From: Candidatus Zhuqueibacterota bacterium
GTDB taxonomy: Bacteria > Zhuqueibacterota > Zhuqueibacteria > Residuimicrobiales > JAFGEC01
Reading direction: 5' to 3'
Assembly (NCBI GenBank): GCA_016931775.1
Contig: JAFGEC010000185.1
Location: forward strand, 1 to 40,887
DNA: 40,887 nt
Shown here: one piece after another, positions 18,614 through 25,895 of the stretch
How positions within the stretch are numbered: the stretch's first letter is position 1
Layout of the letters: each line of letters begins with the position of its first letter
Made by a program: the position numbers and the translations under genes
Notes under the pieces: generated by a model
The model's database searches: none
What the model was told of the DNA's origin: nothing
What the model saw: only the letters and a program-made list of their open reading frames with translations

Positions 18614-19834
18614 ATGCACAGACTCACACTCTGGATATTTATCGGACTGGCGCTGGGATTGGTTGGAGGTTTAATTTTCGGCGTAAAAATTCTTGTGGCT
18701 GCCGATCCGTTGGCAAACATTTTTCTCAGATTATTGCGCATGGCAATTATGCCGTTGATCATGACCTCCATTGTTTCCGGTGTTGTCGGAATCGGTAACG
18801 CCAAGGGACTCGGCAGATTATCCATACGCACGTTCGGCTATTACATCGTCAGCAGTATTCTGGCGATCCTGACAGGGCAAGTGCTCGTCAATATTTTCAA
18901 ACCGGGTGCAGGTGTATCGCTGGGCCTGGGTCAAGCACCCGCCGAACTGAACGCCGCTCAACAGAGTGTTATGGATTTGATCCTGCGTATCATACCCGAA
19001 AATCCTTTTGCCGCAGCCGTGCAGGGCGAAGTGCTGCCGGTTATTTTCTTTTGCATTTTATTTGGATTTTTTATCACAAAATTGGATAACAACCGGAGGG
19101 AGTTGCTCAGCTCTCTTGTCAACGCTTCATTCGAGATCATGATGAAAATCATCCATTTGATCATGTGGACAGCTCCTCTGGGCGTTTTCGGGATAACCGC
19201 GCGTATTGTCGCGCAAACCGGTTTTGATGCTTTCAAACCACTGGGATTTTACTTTATTCTCGTACTGGTTGGTCTTTTTTTTCATATCTTTATCACTCTT
19301 CCGTTATTGCTGGTGATATTCGCCAGAGTCAATCCCATCAAGCATTATAACAATATGCTTACACCGCTGCTGACGGCTTTTTCCACATGTTCCTCAATGG
19401 TCACCTTGCCTTTAACCATTGAAGCCGTAACCGAACGGTCATCCGTATCACACAAAATCGCCAACTTTGGTTTACCCATCGGGGCAACGGTAAACATGGA
19501 CGGTACCGCACTGTACGAATGTATTGCAGCTATTTTTATCGCCCAGGTTTATGGGTTTGAGCTAACTTTCCTGCAGCAAATGATGGTGGTGCTCACGGCC
19601 CTGCTGGCGTCCATCGGCGCCGCAGGCGTCCCCATGGCGGGCTTGGTGATGATTTCCGTGATATTGAGAGCCGTCGGTCTGCCCCTGGAAGGTATCGGTA
19701 TGATTCTGGCGGTCGATCGTATACTGGATATGTTCCGCACGTCCACCAACGTGCTCAGCGATTCGTGCGGCGCCGTCATTGTGGCGCACTGGGAAGGGGA
19801 ACCGCTGACACCGATTTCGTTACCAAAAAAGTAA
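18614..19834 (+). CDS. Dicarboxylate/amino acid:cation symporter (DAACS, GltP/SLC1-like)
   Basis: This 406-aa inner-membrane symporter is of the SLC1/DAACS family, taking up glutamate, aspartate or C4-dicarboxylates with Na+ or H+. Family marks are the early MAIMPLIMTSIVSGVVG, the re-entrant-loop Ser region (AFSTCSSMVTLP), the cation/substrate motif NMDGTALYE in helix 7, and the helix 8 motif TNVLSDSCGAVIVA. About eight hydrophobic segments are visible and the length is normal. The start has AAGGA six bases upstream. It lies 15 bases downstream of the second PKD giant and is probably in its operon, which could link extracellular protein or polymer binding to uptake of amino acids (inference). 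An AT-rich palindrome follows 35 bases after the stop. Confidence 0.95.
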   Translation: MHRLTLWIFIGLALGLVGGLIFGVKILVAADPLANIFLRLLRMAIMPLIMTSIVSGVVGIGNAKGLGRLSIRTFGYYIVSSILAILTGQVLVNIFKPGAGVSLGLGQAPAELNAAQQSVMDLILRIIPENPFAAAVQGEVLPVIFFCILFGFFITKLDNNRRELLSSLVNASFEIMMKIIHLIMWTAPLGVFGITARIVAQTGFDAFKPLGFYFILVLVGLFFHIFITLPLLLVIFARVNPIKHYNNMLTPLLTAFSTCSSMVTLPLTIEAVTERSSVSHKIANFGLPIGATVNMDGTALYECIAAIFIAQVYGFELTFLQQMMVVLTALLASIGAAGVPMAGLVMISVILRAVGLPLEGIGMILAVDRILDMFRTSTNVLSDSCGAVIVAHWEGEPLTPISLPKK

Positions 19835-19868
19835 CAGATTTTTCTTTTGTATCCTGCGAAAAAGAAAT

Positions 19869-19915
19869 TTCACATTTTGTATACTATACAATTTGTATAC
19901 TATATAAAATGTGAA
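19869..19915. promoter_or_regulatory. AT-rich palindrome with repeated operator-like core
   Basis: The 47-base region is an inverted repeat whose arms begin TTCACATTTT and end AAAATGTGAA, with few mismatches inside. Its core holds TTTGTATACTATA twice (19876-19888 and 19892-19904, 16 bases apart), and TTGTATACTATACAA (19877-19891) is itself a palindrome around one central base. This is the shape of a repressor operator, for example a GntR-type dimer site. The lack of GC in the stem and of a T-tract speaks against an intrinsic terminator. No gene starts within 690 bases on the plus strand, so what it controls is unknown. Confidence 0.4.
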
Positions 19916-20096
19916 GTATATCTGCATAAAGCATGAGTTGCGATTCAGAACAGACCACGGAATGCAAGGAATTTTCAATTTCCCAAGCTCGGTTAAACTC
20001 TCGTATAAATCACGCGAATATCATTGGAAACTGCATAAAGAGATACCCTTGAGTTACTGCACATGGCTTGGGAACGCGTTCAGCGGAGCAAGATCG

Positions 20097-20216
20097 CCCG
20101 GCCCGCAATGCGGGCCGGGAAGCTTCCCCGCTCGACGGGGCGGCGGAGGATCATACCTTTGCAGCGGCCTGTTTGTCGTTCCTTTTAACGGAAAAAAACC
20201 AGAGGGCCGCTGCAAA
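20097..20216. other. Cluster of three strong hairpins in a gene-free stretch
   Basis: Three inverted repeats lie within 120 bases. CCCGGCCCGC/GCGGGCCGGG (20097-20106 and 20110-20119) is a perfect 10-base stem with a 3-base loop. CCCCG/CGGGG (20126-20130 and 20136-20140) has a 5-base loop. TTTGCAGCGGCC/GGCCGCTGCAAA (20158-20169 and 20205-20216) is a perfect 12-base stem with a 35-base spacer. The segment is GC-rich in an otherwise AT-rich gap. A structured RNA or a transposon relic are both possible. The overlapping open frame from 19911 to 20261 has no ribosome-binding site and an implausible Gly/Arg/Pro/Cys-rich composition. Confidence 0.45.
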
Positions 20217-20312
20217 TGTATAGCCGGAGCCATCCATAAAAATCAAACCGCTGGATTGTAAAGTTCTTCAGAAAACTTTTTCCCAACCGAAACTTAGATG
20301 TTATCCCTGCGG

Positions 20313-20506
20313 GTAATATGCGAGTAACAGGGAGACGGAAAGCATAGCTTTTTTTGTCATTTGCGATCCAACTCCGCCAGGCGCGATTGGGCGGCAGATT
20401 TAAAAGTTTTCAATACATTTTTGCACGATTTTTCAATTTCCTTCTTGAATTTTAAGCTTGCAACTGATGTATTCATAACATTGCCCTTCTGTTACTCACA
20501 TCCTAC
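20313..20506. repeat. MITE-like inverted-repeat element, copy 2
   Basis: This 194-base element has ends GTAATATGCGAGTAACAG (left) and CTGTTACTCACATCCTAC (right), which are inverted copies with a few mismatches. Next to the left end, AAAGCATAGCTTTTTTT forms a small hairpin with a T-run. The interior shares blocks with the copy at 8250-8395 (TTTTTGCACGATTTTTCAAT, AGCTTTTTTTGTCATTT) and has about 45 extra bases. On the minus strand it holds a ribosome-binding site and a 39-codon frame. No transposase is present. Confidence 0.65.
20357..20476 (-). CDS. Possible 39-aa peptide encoded inside the repeat element
   Basis: The frame begins with ATG at 20476 (MNTSVASLKFKKEIEK) and ends at TGA 20357, giving a 39-residue Lys-rich, probably helical peptide ending in SRLAELDRK. 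AAGGG lies 7 bases before the ATG, inside the element's inverted-repeat end. The copy at 8250-8395 keeps a ribosome-binding site and a related start of the frame (AAVAN against TSVAS) but has ATT at the start position and a one-base shift further on, so it may be decayed. I recognise no family. It could be a small protein of the element, a remnant of a longer gene, or chance. Confidence 0.3.
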   Translation of the reverse strand: MNTSVASLKFKKEIEKSCKNVLKTFKSAAQSRLAELDRK

Positions 20507-20607
20507 GAGAGCCGTCATTTTTTGCTTGATTTTAAATAAAAATATACGGATTTTTGCTGTATTGATTTTTTTTCGTACAGAATAAACACTTTTCCTCCGA
20601 GGCGGCA

Positions 20608-21126
20608 ATGGTACACCTATCAATCTGGGTAAAAATACTGATTCAAGTGGTCCTGACCGGATTTGCCATCTATATTATCTTGCTTTTTCTCAATAACCTG
20701 AGCTACAAATATCTAAAAAACAAGATACTAAAAACGCAAAAATGGGATCTGAATATCTGCTGCGGCAAGACCGACAGCGGCCATATTAATGTCGATATCG
20801 TTAAACACGCAAATCTGCCTAATTTTGTCCTTGTCGACACCGATTATTTGCCGTTCAGGGATGTACAATTTAACCACGTTCTAAGTTCCCACACAGTCGA
20901 ACATGTGGATAATCCGGCACGATTCGACAGCGAAATCAAACGCGTCGGGCGCAAAGTTACCTATCTGGTGCCGCCGCTGTGGGATTTATCAGCGGCATTC
21001 AACATACTCGAACATAAATGGCTTTTCCTGACATTTCGGACAAAACACGACCGCCTGCCTCATTATGTCAAACTTCCTTTAGCGGTATTTATCCACAACA
21101 GAGTCGGTCAAAGGATAAAGGCGTAA
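20608..21126 (+). CDS. Membrane-anchored class I SAM methyltransferase-like protein
   Basis: This 172-aa protein has one transmembrane helix at residues of about 7-30 (VKILIQVVLTGFAIYIILLF), then a short Methyltransf_11-like fold. LNICCGKTDSGHINVDI is a motif I-like strand-loop with the acidic end of strand 2, and LPFRDVQFNHVLSSHTVEHV is the family's LPF-x-D-x-x-F-D-x-V-x-x-x-H-x-x-E-H block. The domain is at the short end for class I enzymes, so it may be degenerate. GAGGCGGC precedes the ATG. It is the first gene of a plus-strand run and ends 3 bases before the GtrA-like gene, so the two are surely co-transcribed. The likely target is a lipid or glycan precursor at the membrane (inference). 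Confidence 0.78.
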   Translation: MVHLSIWVKILIQVVLTGFAIYIILLFLNNLSYKYLKNKILKTQKWDLNICCGKTDSGHINVDIVKHANLPNFVLVDTDYLPFRDVQFNHVLSSHTVEHVDNPARFDSEIKRVGRKVTYLVPPLWDLSAAFNILEHKWLFLTFRTKHDRLPHYVKLPLAVFIHNRVGQRIKA

Positions 21127-21129
21127 TCA

Positions 21130-21645
21130 TTGACGAAAAAAGAAAAAACGGCAGACACACCCGGGATATTCATCGGACGGTTGATTCGGTTTCTCAAATT
21201 TGGGACGGCAAGTACGACCGGCACACTGGTCAATACCGGTGTTCTTTTACTTCTGCGCGGTCTTTTCAAAATACCGGTCACAATTGCCTCACCGATCGCG
21301 CTGGCATGTACTATTTTCAACAATTTTACCATTAACGATTACTGGACGTGGAAAAATAATCGCAGAAAAGTAAAAGACGCCTATTTTCACAGACTTTTGA
21401 AATACTACATATCGGCGTCCGCCGGTGCACTGATTAATTATTCAATGCTTATCGTCCTCACCCATGGTTTCCACGTTCAATACCTGATCTCCAATTTATT
21501 AGGCAGTTTCACCGGATCAATTTTCAACTTTTGCCTGATCGAATTCTGGGCGTTTCGCGTTAAAAAGGACATAACAATTGGAGAGCCATTGATAGAGCCA
21601 AAGCACCCCGTAGCGGCAGTGGATGAACAGGACGTGAACGAATAG
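21130..21645 (+). CDS. GtrA-like membrane protein (TTG start)
   Basis: This 171-aa protein of the GtrA family has four predicted transmembrane helices. Proteins of this family are thought to move or present polyprenyl-phosphate-linked sugars during cell-surface glycan modification. The diagnostic pattern is visible: RFLKFGTASTTGTLVNTGVLLLL..., then FNNFTINDYWTWKN, which matches the family's N-(F)-x-x-x-(R/D)-x-W-T-F signature, and two further hydrophobic helices. The start is TTG at 21130 with AAAGGAT/AAGGCG just upstream, inside the end of the methyltransferase gene. No ATG is available near the N-terminus. The GH5 gene follows 18 bases later. Confidence 0.88.
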   Translation: MTKKEKTADTPGIFIGRLIRFLKFGTASTTGTLVNTGVLLLLRGLFKIPVTIASPIALACTIFNNFTINDYWTWKNNRRKVKDAYFHRLLKYYISASAGALINYSMLIVLTHGFHVQYLISNLLGSFTGSIFNFCLIEFWAFRVKKDITIGEPLIEPKHPVAAVDEQDVNE

Positions 21646-21663
21646 TAATTTTTGGATTTTACA

Positions 21664-23484
21664 ATGAAAAAATTATCATATTTTATTGTTTTAATGATAT
21701 CGGTAAATATTTTGTCATGCAGAGCTGATTCACATTTTAAAAACTTTATCACAGCCGATGGAAATAGGCTTTATGACGGCGACAGACCGTTCGCCTTTAT
21801 TTCCTTCAACATCCCCAATCTGTTTTATGTGGAAGACGAATTGGCATTCGAAAATATCAATCCCTGGCGTTTTCCTGATGAATTTGAAATCAGGGATGCT
21901 TTGGAATCCGTTCGTCAAACCGGCGGACAGGTATGCCGTACCTATACATTATCGGTCCGCAATCAGGACGATCCGGATTATGTACCCAAGTTCGTCACCG
22001 GGCCTGGGGAATTCAATGAGGAGGCGTTTCTCACACTGGACAAGGTGCTGCAACTGGCAAATGAAACCGGCGTGCGCTTGATTATTCCGTTTGTGGACAA
22101 CTGGAAATGGTGGGGCGGAATAGCCGAATATGCAGCGTTTAAAGGCAAGTCCAGAAATGCTTTTTGGACCGATCCAAAGATCAGGGAAGACTTTAAGAAA
22201 ACCATAAAATATGTACTCGAACGCAAAAACGTCTATACCGGTATCCAATACAAGGACGACAAAGCCATACTGGCGTGGGAAACGGGTAATGAACTGCAAA
22301 GTCCGGCCCCCTGGACAGCCGAAATGGCCGCTTATATCAAATCAATCGATAAGAACCATCTGGTTATGGATGGATTTCACTCATCGTTATTGCGTGATGA
22401 ATCTCTGGCAATAGAAAATATAGACATCGTCACCACGCACCATTATCCGCAAAATCCTCAACAATTGCTGGAGCAGTTGGGGAAAAACGTTCAAAAGCTG
22501 CAGGATAAAAAGGCCTACATTATCGGGGAATTCGGTTTTATCGACACACCGGGAATCGAAGCTTTCTTAAACAAAATCATCGAGTTCAAAGTAGGTGGCG
22601 CTTTGATCTGGAGTCTGCGATACCACCGGCGTGAAGGCGGTTTTTACTGGCATTCCGAGCCGTTTGGCGGTGATTTATACAAGGCTTATCACTGGCCGGG
22701 TTTCCCGTCAGGAGCCGAGTATGACGAAACAAATCTGCTGGCACTGATGAGACGGATGGCATACCGGATTCAGGATATGGAACCGTCCCCTTTGCCGGTA
22801 CCGGTTGCACCGGTTCTTCTGCCCATTTCCGACATTTCACACATTTTTTGGCAGGGTTCGTGTGGCGCATCCGGCTATGACATTCAACGTTCCGAATCGG
22901 ACCAGGGTCCGTGGCACACGATAGCGGAAAACGTATCGGATGCTGCCGTACAATACCGTGCCTTGTTTCAGGATAAAACCGCAGAACCGGGTAACAAATA
23001 TTTTTATCGAATAATTGCCCGCAATCAAAGCGGCTATTCTCAGCCGTCAAATGTACAACAGGGAACCGCAACAAAACGGACCTTGATCGACGAGATGGCG
23101 GACAGCAGCATGTGGTTCGATTCAGGCGGAGAAATAAAATTCGTCAGCAAGCAGGCGCGGCAGGTGAAAGAAGACATATTCCGGGTGGAATTGGAGAATA
23201 ATGCATTCATAACCTACAGTATAAAGTCTCCCGATCGATGTGAAATTTATGCATTTTTCCCGGAGGAAATATCCGATATCCTGACTTATTTTTCTACAGA
23301 CGGACGCGAATGGAAACAGGCAGGATTGAAAAAACAATCGTTCCGGGGTGGTGAGGGAGACTATGGATATTTCACACCGGTTCTGTTTACTGCTGCAGAG
23401 ATGGAAAAATCAGCACAGTACGTTAAAATAGTTGTTCCCAAAAGAGCAATTATCTCAAGAATACAAATTGATTACGGCAGTTAA
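21664..23484 (+). CDS. GH5-like lipoprotein glycoside hydrolase, probable beta-mannanase/mannosidase
   Basis: This 606-aa lipoprotein has signal MKKLSYFIVLMISVNILSC and lipidation expected at Cys19. Residues of about 25-370 form a GH5-type (beta/alpha)8 barrel. WETGNEL places the acid/base Glu at residue 210 after Asn209, and IIGEFGF places the nucleophile Glu at 289. His-His-Tyr (TTHHYPQ) and WSLRYH are further active-site blocks. A fibronectin type III-like domain (about 380-475, YDIQRSESDQGPW) and a C-terminal beta-sandwich-like domain of about 115 residues follow. A TTG at 21652 is also possible, but the ATG fits the signal better. The stop is one base from the next start. The epimerase and GH130 neighbours point to beta-mannan; specificity is inferred. 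Confidence 0.85.
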   Translation: MKKLSYFIVLMISVNILSCRADSHFKNFITADGNRLYDGDRPFAFISFNIPNLFYVEDELAFENINPWRFPDEFEIRDALESVRQTGGQVCRTYTLSVRNQDDPDYVPKFVTGPGEFNEEAFLTLDKVLQLANETGVRLIIPFVDNWKWWGGIAEYAAFKGKSRNAFWTDPKIREDFKKTIKYVLERKNVYTGIQYKDDKAILAWETGNELQSPAPWTAEMAAYIKSIDKNHLVMDGFHSSLLRDESLAIENIDIVTTHHYPQNPQQLLEQLGKNVQKLQDKKAYIIGEFGFIDTPGIEAFLNKIIEFKVGGALIWSLRYHRREGGFYWHSEPFGGDLYKAYHWPGFPSGAEYDETNLLALMRRMAYRIQDMEPSPLPVPVAPVLLPISDISHIFWQGSCGASGYDIQRSESDQGPWHTIAENVSDAAVQYRALFQDKTAEPGNKYFYRIIARNQSGYSQPSNVQQGTATKRTLIDEMADSSMWFDSGGEIKFVSKQARQVKEDIFRVELENNAFITYSIKSPDRCEIYAFFPEEISDILTYFSTDGREWKQAGLKKQSFRGGEGDYGYFTPVLFTAAEMEKSAQYVKIVVPKRAIISRIQIDYGS

Positions 23485-23485
23485 A

Positions 23486-24667
23486 ATGATTAAGACCTTT
23501 CGGAAGAGTGTAAATGATGAACTGACCGGCAACATCGTGCCGTTCTGGACATCCCGTGTCATCGATTTTAAAAACGGCGGTTTTATCGGCCGGATGAAAA
23601 ATGACCTCACGATAGAATCGGGTGCACCCAAGGGATTAATTCTCAACGCCCGGCTTTTGTGGACCTATGCTGCGCTTTACCGCCACAACAACAGGGAAAA
23701 TATCCTTAAACTGGCTTACAGGGCTTTTGAGTATATCATGCAGAATTTTAAAGACCGGGAAAATAACGGTTTTTACTGGATGCTGAAAAAAAACGGCACG
23801 CCCCGGGATACAAAAAAAAAGATATACGGCCAGGCGTTTGTGGTTTATGCACTGGCTGAATTTTTTTTGGCCACGGGTGAGGCCATAATGAAAGAAAAGG
23901 CAATCGAATTATTTAACCTGATAGAAGAAAAAAGCCGTGATCCCGAATACGGCGGTTATTTTGAAGCCTATGAACGGGACTGGATACTCGCTACCGATTT
24001 ACGTCTGGGAGAGGCGGATCAAAGTGAGAAAAAATCCATGAACACTCATCTTCATATTCTCGAGGCTTACACGAATCTTTACCGTATCTGGCCCGACGCC
24101 GAACTCAAAATCCGCATTCGGGAGCTGATAGATATCTTTCTCTCCAAGATAATCGACCGCAAAACCCTGCAGTTTCAATTATTTTTTGATGAAGACTGGC
24201 GTGTCAAATCCGATATAACGTCATACGGTCACGACATCGAGGGCAGTTGGCTGATTGATGAAGCGGCAGTTGCTATTGGGGAGGAAGCCGCTGTGCATAA
24301 TATCGTTTGCGGTATGGCCGATAGAGCTCTTGCCGAAGGTGTGGATGAAGATGGCGGGCTATTTTATGAAGGCCGGCAGGGTCACATTATCGATACGGAT
24401 AAGCACTGGTGGCCGCAGGCTGAAGCTGCCGTCGGTTTTTTGAATGCCTTCTCTATTTCCGGCGAAGAACGTTTTCTGCACGCCGCATTTAAAAGCTGGC
24501 AATTTATCCGGGAGTATATCTCTGATAAAAAGCATGGCGAATGGTTTTGGAAGGTCGACCGGAAACGGATTCCTGATGCAGCCGAATATAAAGTCAGTGA
24601 ATGGAAATCGCCCTATCACAACACCAGGGCGTGTCTTGAACTTTTATCACGATTAAACAAATTGTAA
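23486..24667 (+). CDS. Cellobiose/mannobiose 2-epimerase (AGE family)
   Basis: This 393-aa cytoplasmic (alpha/alpha)6-barrel enzyme converts the reducing-end sugar of a beta-1,4 disaccharide at C2 (cellobiose to glucosyl-mannose, mannobiose to mannosyl-glucose). It matches cellobiose 2-epimerases throughout: KKKIYGQAFVVYALAEFF, NTHLHILEAYTNLYRIWP, GHDIEGSWLIDEAA, KHWWPQAEAAVGF (catalytic His and WWPQAE) and GEWFW. The length is that of the family. The frame is open upstream into the GH5 gene, but ATG 23486, one base after that gene's stop, gives the family N-terminus. The following GH130 phosphorylase uses the product of mannobiose epimerisation, so mannobiose is the likely physiological substrate. 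Confidence 0.93.
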   Translation: MIKTFRKSVNDELTGNIVPFWTSRVIDFKNGGFIGRMKNDLTIESGAPKGLILNARLLWTYAALYRHNNRENILKLAYRAFEYIMQNFKDRENNGFYWMLKKNGTPRDTKKKIYGQAFVVYALAEFFLATGEAIMKEKAIELFNLIEEKSRDPEYGGYFEAYERDWILATDLRLGEADQSEKKSMNTHLHILEAYTNLYRIWPDAELKIRIRELIDIFLSKIIDRKTLQFQLFFDEDWRVKSDITSYGHDIEGSWLIDEAAVAIGEEAAVHNIVCGMADRALAEGVDEDGGLFYEGRQGHIIDTDKHWWPQAEAAVGFLNAFSISGEERFLHAAFKSWQFIREYISDKKHGEWFWKVDRKRIPDAAEYKVSEWKSPYHNTRACLELLSRLNKL

Positions 24668-24688
24668 ATAAAAAAGAGGTGATTTATA

Positions 24689-25882
24689 ATGAACAGTTCC
24701 GAGTACAATAAAAAAATACAAAAAATGATGGAGGAACATGAAGAATTTTTGAAACGTCCCAATGTGAAAATACATGGAAACGGCGTTTTCGACCGTTACA
24801 AATATCCGGTATTAACGAATAAACACGCACCGGTTTTCTGGCGCTATGACTTACATGAATCGGATAATCCGTATTTAATGGAACGGATCGGTATAAACTG
24901 TACTTTCAATTCCGGCGCGATCCATCTGAACGGAAAATTTTATCTGATCGCACGTGTGGAGGGATTCGACAGGAAATCGTTTCTGGCCGTTGCCGAAAGT
25001 CCCAACGGTGTGGATAATTTCAGATTTTGGGATTATCCCGTCGTCATGCCCGAAACGGAGGATCCGGACACCAATGTTTACGATATGAGAATTATAAAGC
25101 ACGAAGACGGCTGGTTATACGGTGTATTTTGCACGGAAAGGAAAGATCCAAACGTGTCCCGTGAGGACACGTCATCGGCCATTGCACAGTGCGGTGTGGC
25201 GCGTACAAAAGACATGAAAACATGGGAACGCCTGGATGATGTGAAAACAAATTCACCGCAACAGCGAAATGTTGTTTTGCATCCCGAATTTGTAAACGGC
25301 AAATATGCATTTTACACAAGGCCACAGGACGGATTTCTCGAAGCCGGTACCGGTGGTGGAATAGGCTGGGGTTTGTCAGCCAGTATCGAACATGCTGTTA
25401 TCGATAAGGAAGAAATTATCGACGACCGGCAGTATCATACAATTAAGGAATTAAAAAACGGCCAGGGCCCCGCGCCCATCAAAACCAAAAAAGGCTGGCT
25501 GCACCTGGCGCATGGCGTCCGCGGTACGGCCGCCGGCTTGCGGTATACGCTGTATCTGCTGCTGTCAAAACTCGATCAACCCAACGTCGTTACACACTCG
25601 CCCGGTGGTTTTTTTATTGCACCGGATGGTGAAGAAAGGATTGGAGATGTTTCCAACGTCGTTTTTTGCAATGGCTGGGCATCGACGGATAACGGTGATG
25701 TCTATATTTATTATGCCTCTTCAGATACACGCCAGCATGTAGCCACCACAACGATAGACAGATTGCTGGATTATGTGATGAATACCCCCCCGGATCCTCT
25801 GAGATCTTTTGCATGCGTGCAGCAAAGAATAAAACTCATTAATAAAAACATGTCCGTTTTAAAAGAATTAAACCTTAAATGA
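24689..25882 (+). CDS. GH130 phosphorylase, probable 4-O-beta-D-mannosyl-D-glucose phosphorylase
   Basis: This 397-aa GH130 family member is a five-bladed beta-propeller, cytoplasmic. It resembles 4-O-beta-mannosyl-glucose phosphorylases, which use phosphate to split Man-beta-1,4-Glc into mannose-1-phosphate and glucose. The catalytic Asp lies at residue 132 in TNVYDMRIIKHEDGWLYG, the position of the general acid in this family. Supporting blocks are CTFNSGAIHLNGKFYLIARVEG, HPEFVNGKYAFYTRPQDGF, GQGPAPIKTKKGWLHLAHGVR and YIYYASSDTRQHVATT. GAGGTGA lies 8 bases before the ATG. It is 21 bases after the epimerase gene. Together with GH5 and epimerase it makes a complete mannobiose route. The subfamily call is by resemblance. 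Confidence 0.92.
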   Translation: MNSSEYNKKIQKMMEEHEEFLKRPNVKIHGNGVFDRYKYPVLTNKHAPVFWRYDLHESDNPYLMERIGINCTFNSGAIHLNGKFYLIARVEGFDRKSFLAVAESPNGVDNFRFWDYPVVMPETEDPDTNVYDMRIIKHEDGWLYGVFCTERKDPNVSREDTSSAIAQCGVARTKDMKTWERLDDVKTNSPQQRNVVLHPEFVNGKYAFYTRPQDGFLEAGTGGGIGWGLSASIEHAVIDKEEIIDDRQYHTIKELKNGQGPAPIKTKKGWLHLAHGVRGTAAGLRYTLYLLLSKLDQPNVVTHSPGGFFIAPDGEERIGDVSNVVFCNGWASTDNGDVYIYYASSDTRQHVATTTIDRLLDYVMNTPPDPLRSFACVQQRIKLINKNMSVLKELNLK

Positions 25883-25895
25883 AAAGGAGATATTT

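Noticed and set aside
19911-20261. 116-codon plus-strand frame after the symporter
   Set aside because: It runs through three strong hairpins, has no ribosome-binding site and its product is Gly/Arg/Pro/Cys-rich with no family resemblance; the DNA structure explains the region better.
21130-25882. A classic SusC/SusD polysaccharide utilisation locus
   Set aside because: No TonB-dependent receptor or SusD lipoprotein is encoded anywhere in the window; only the enzymes and a small barrel are present.
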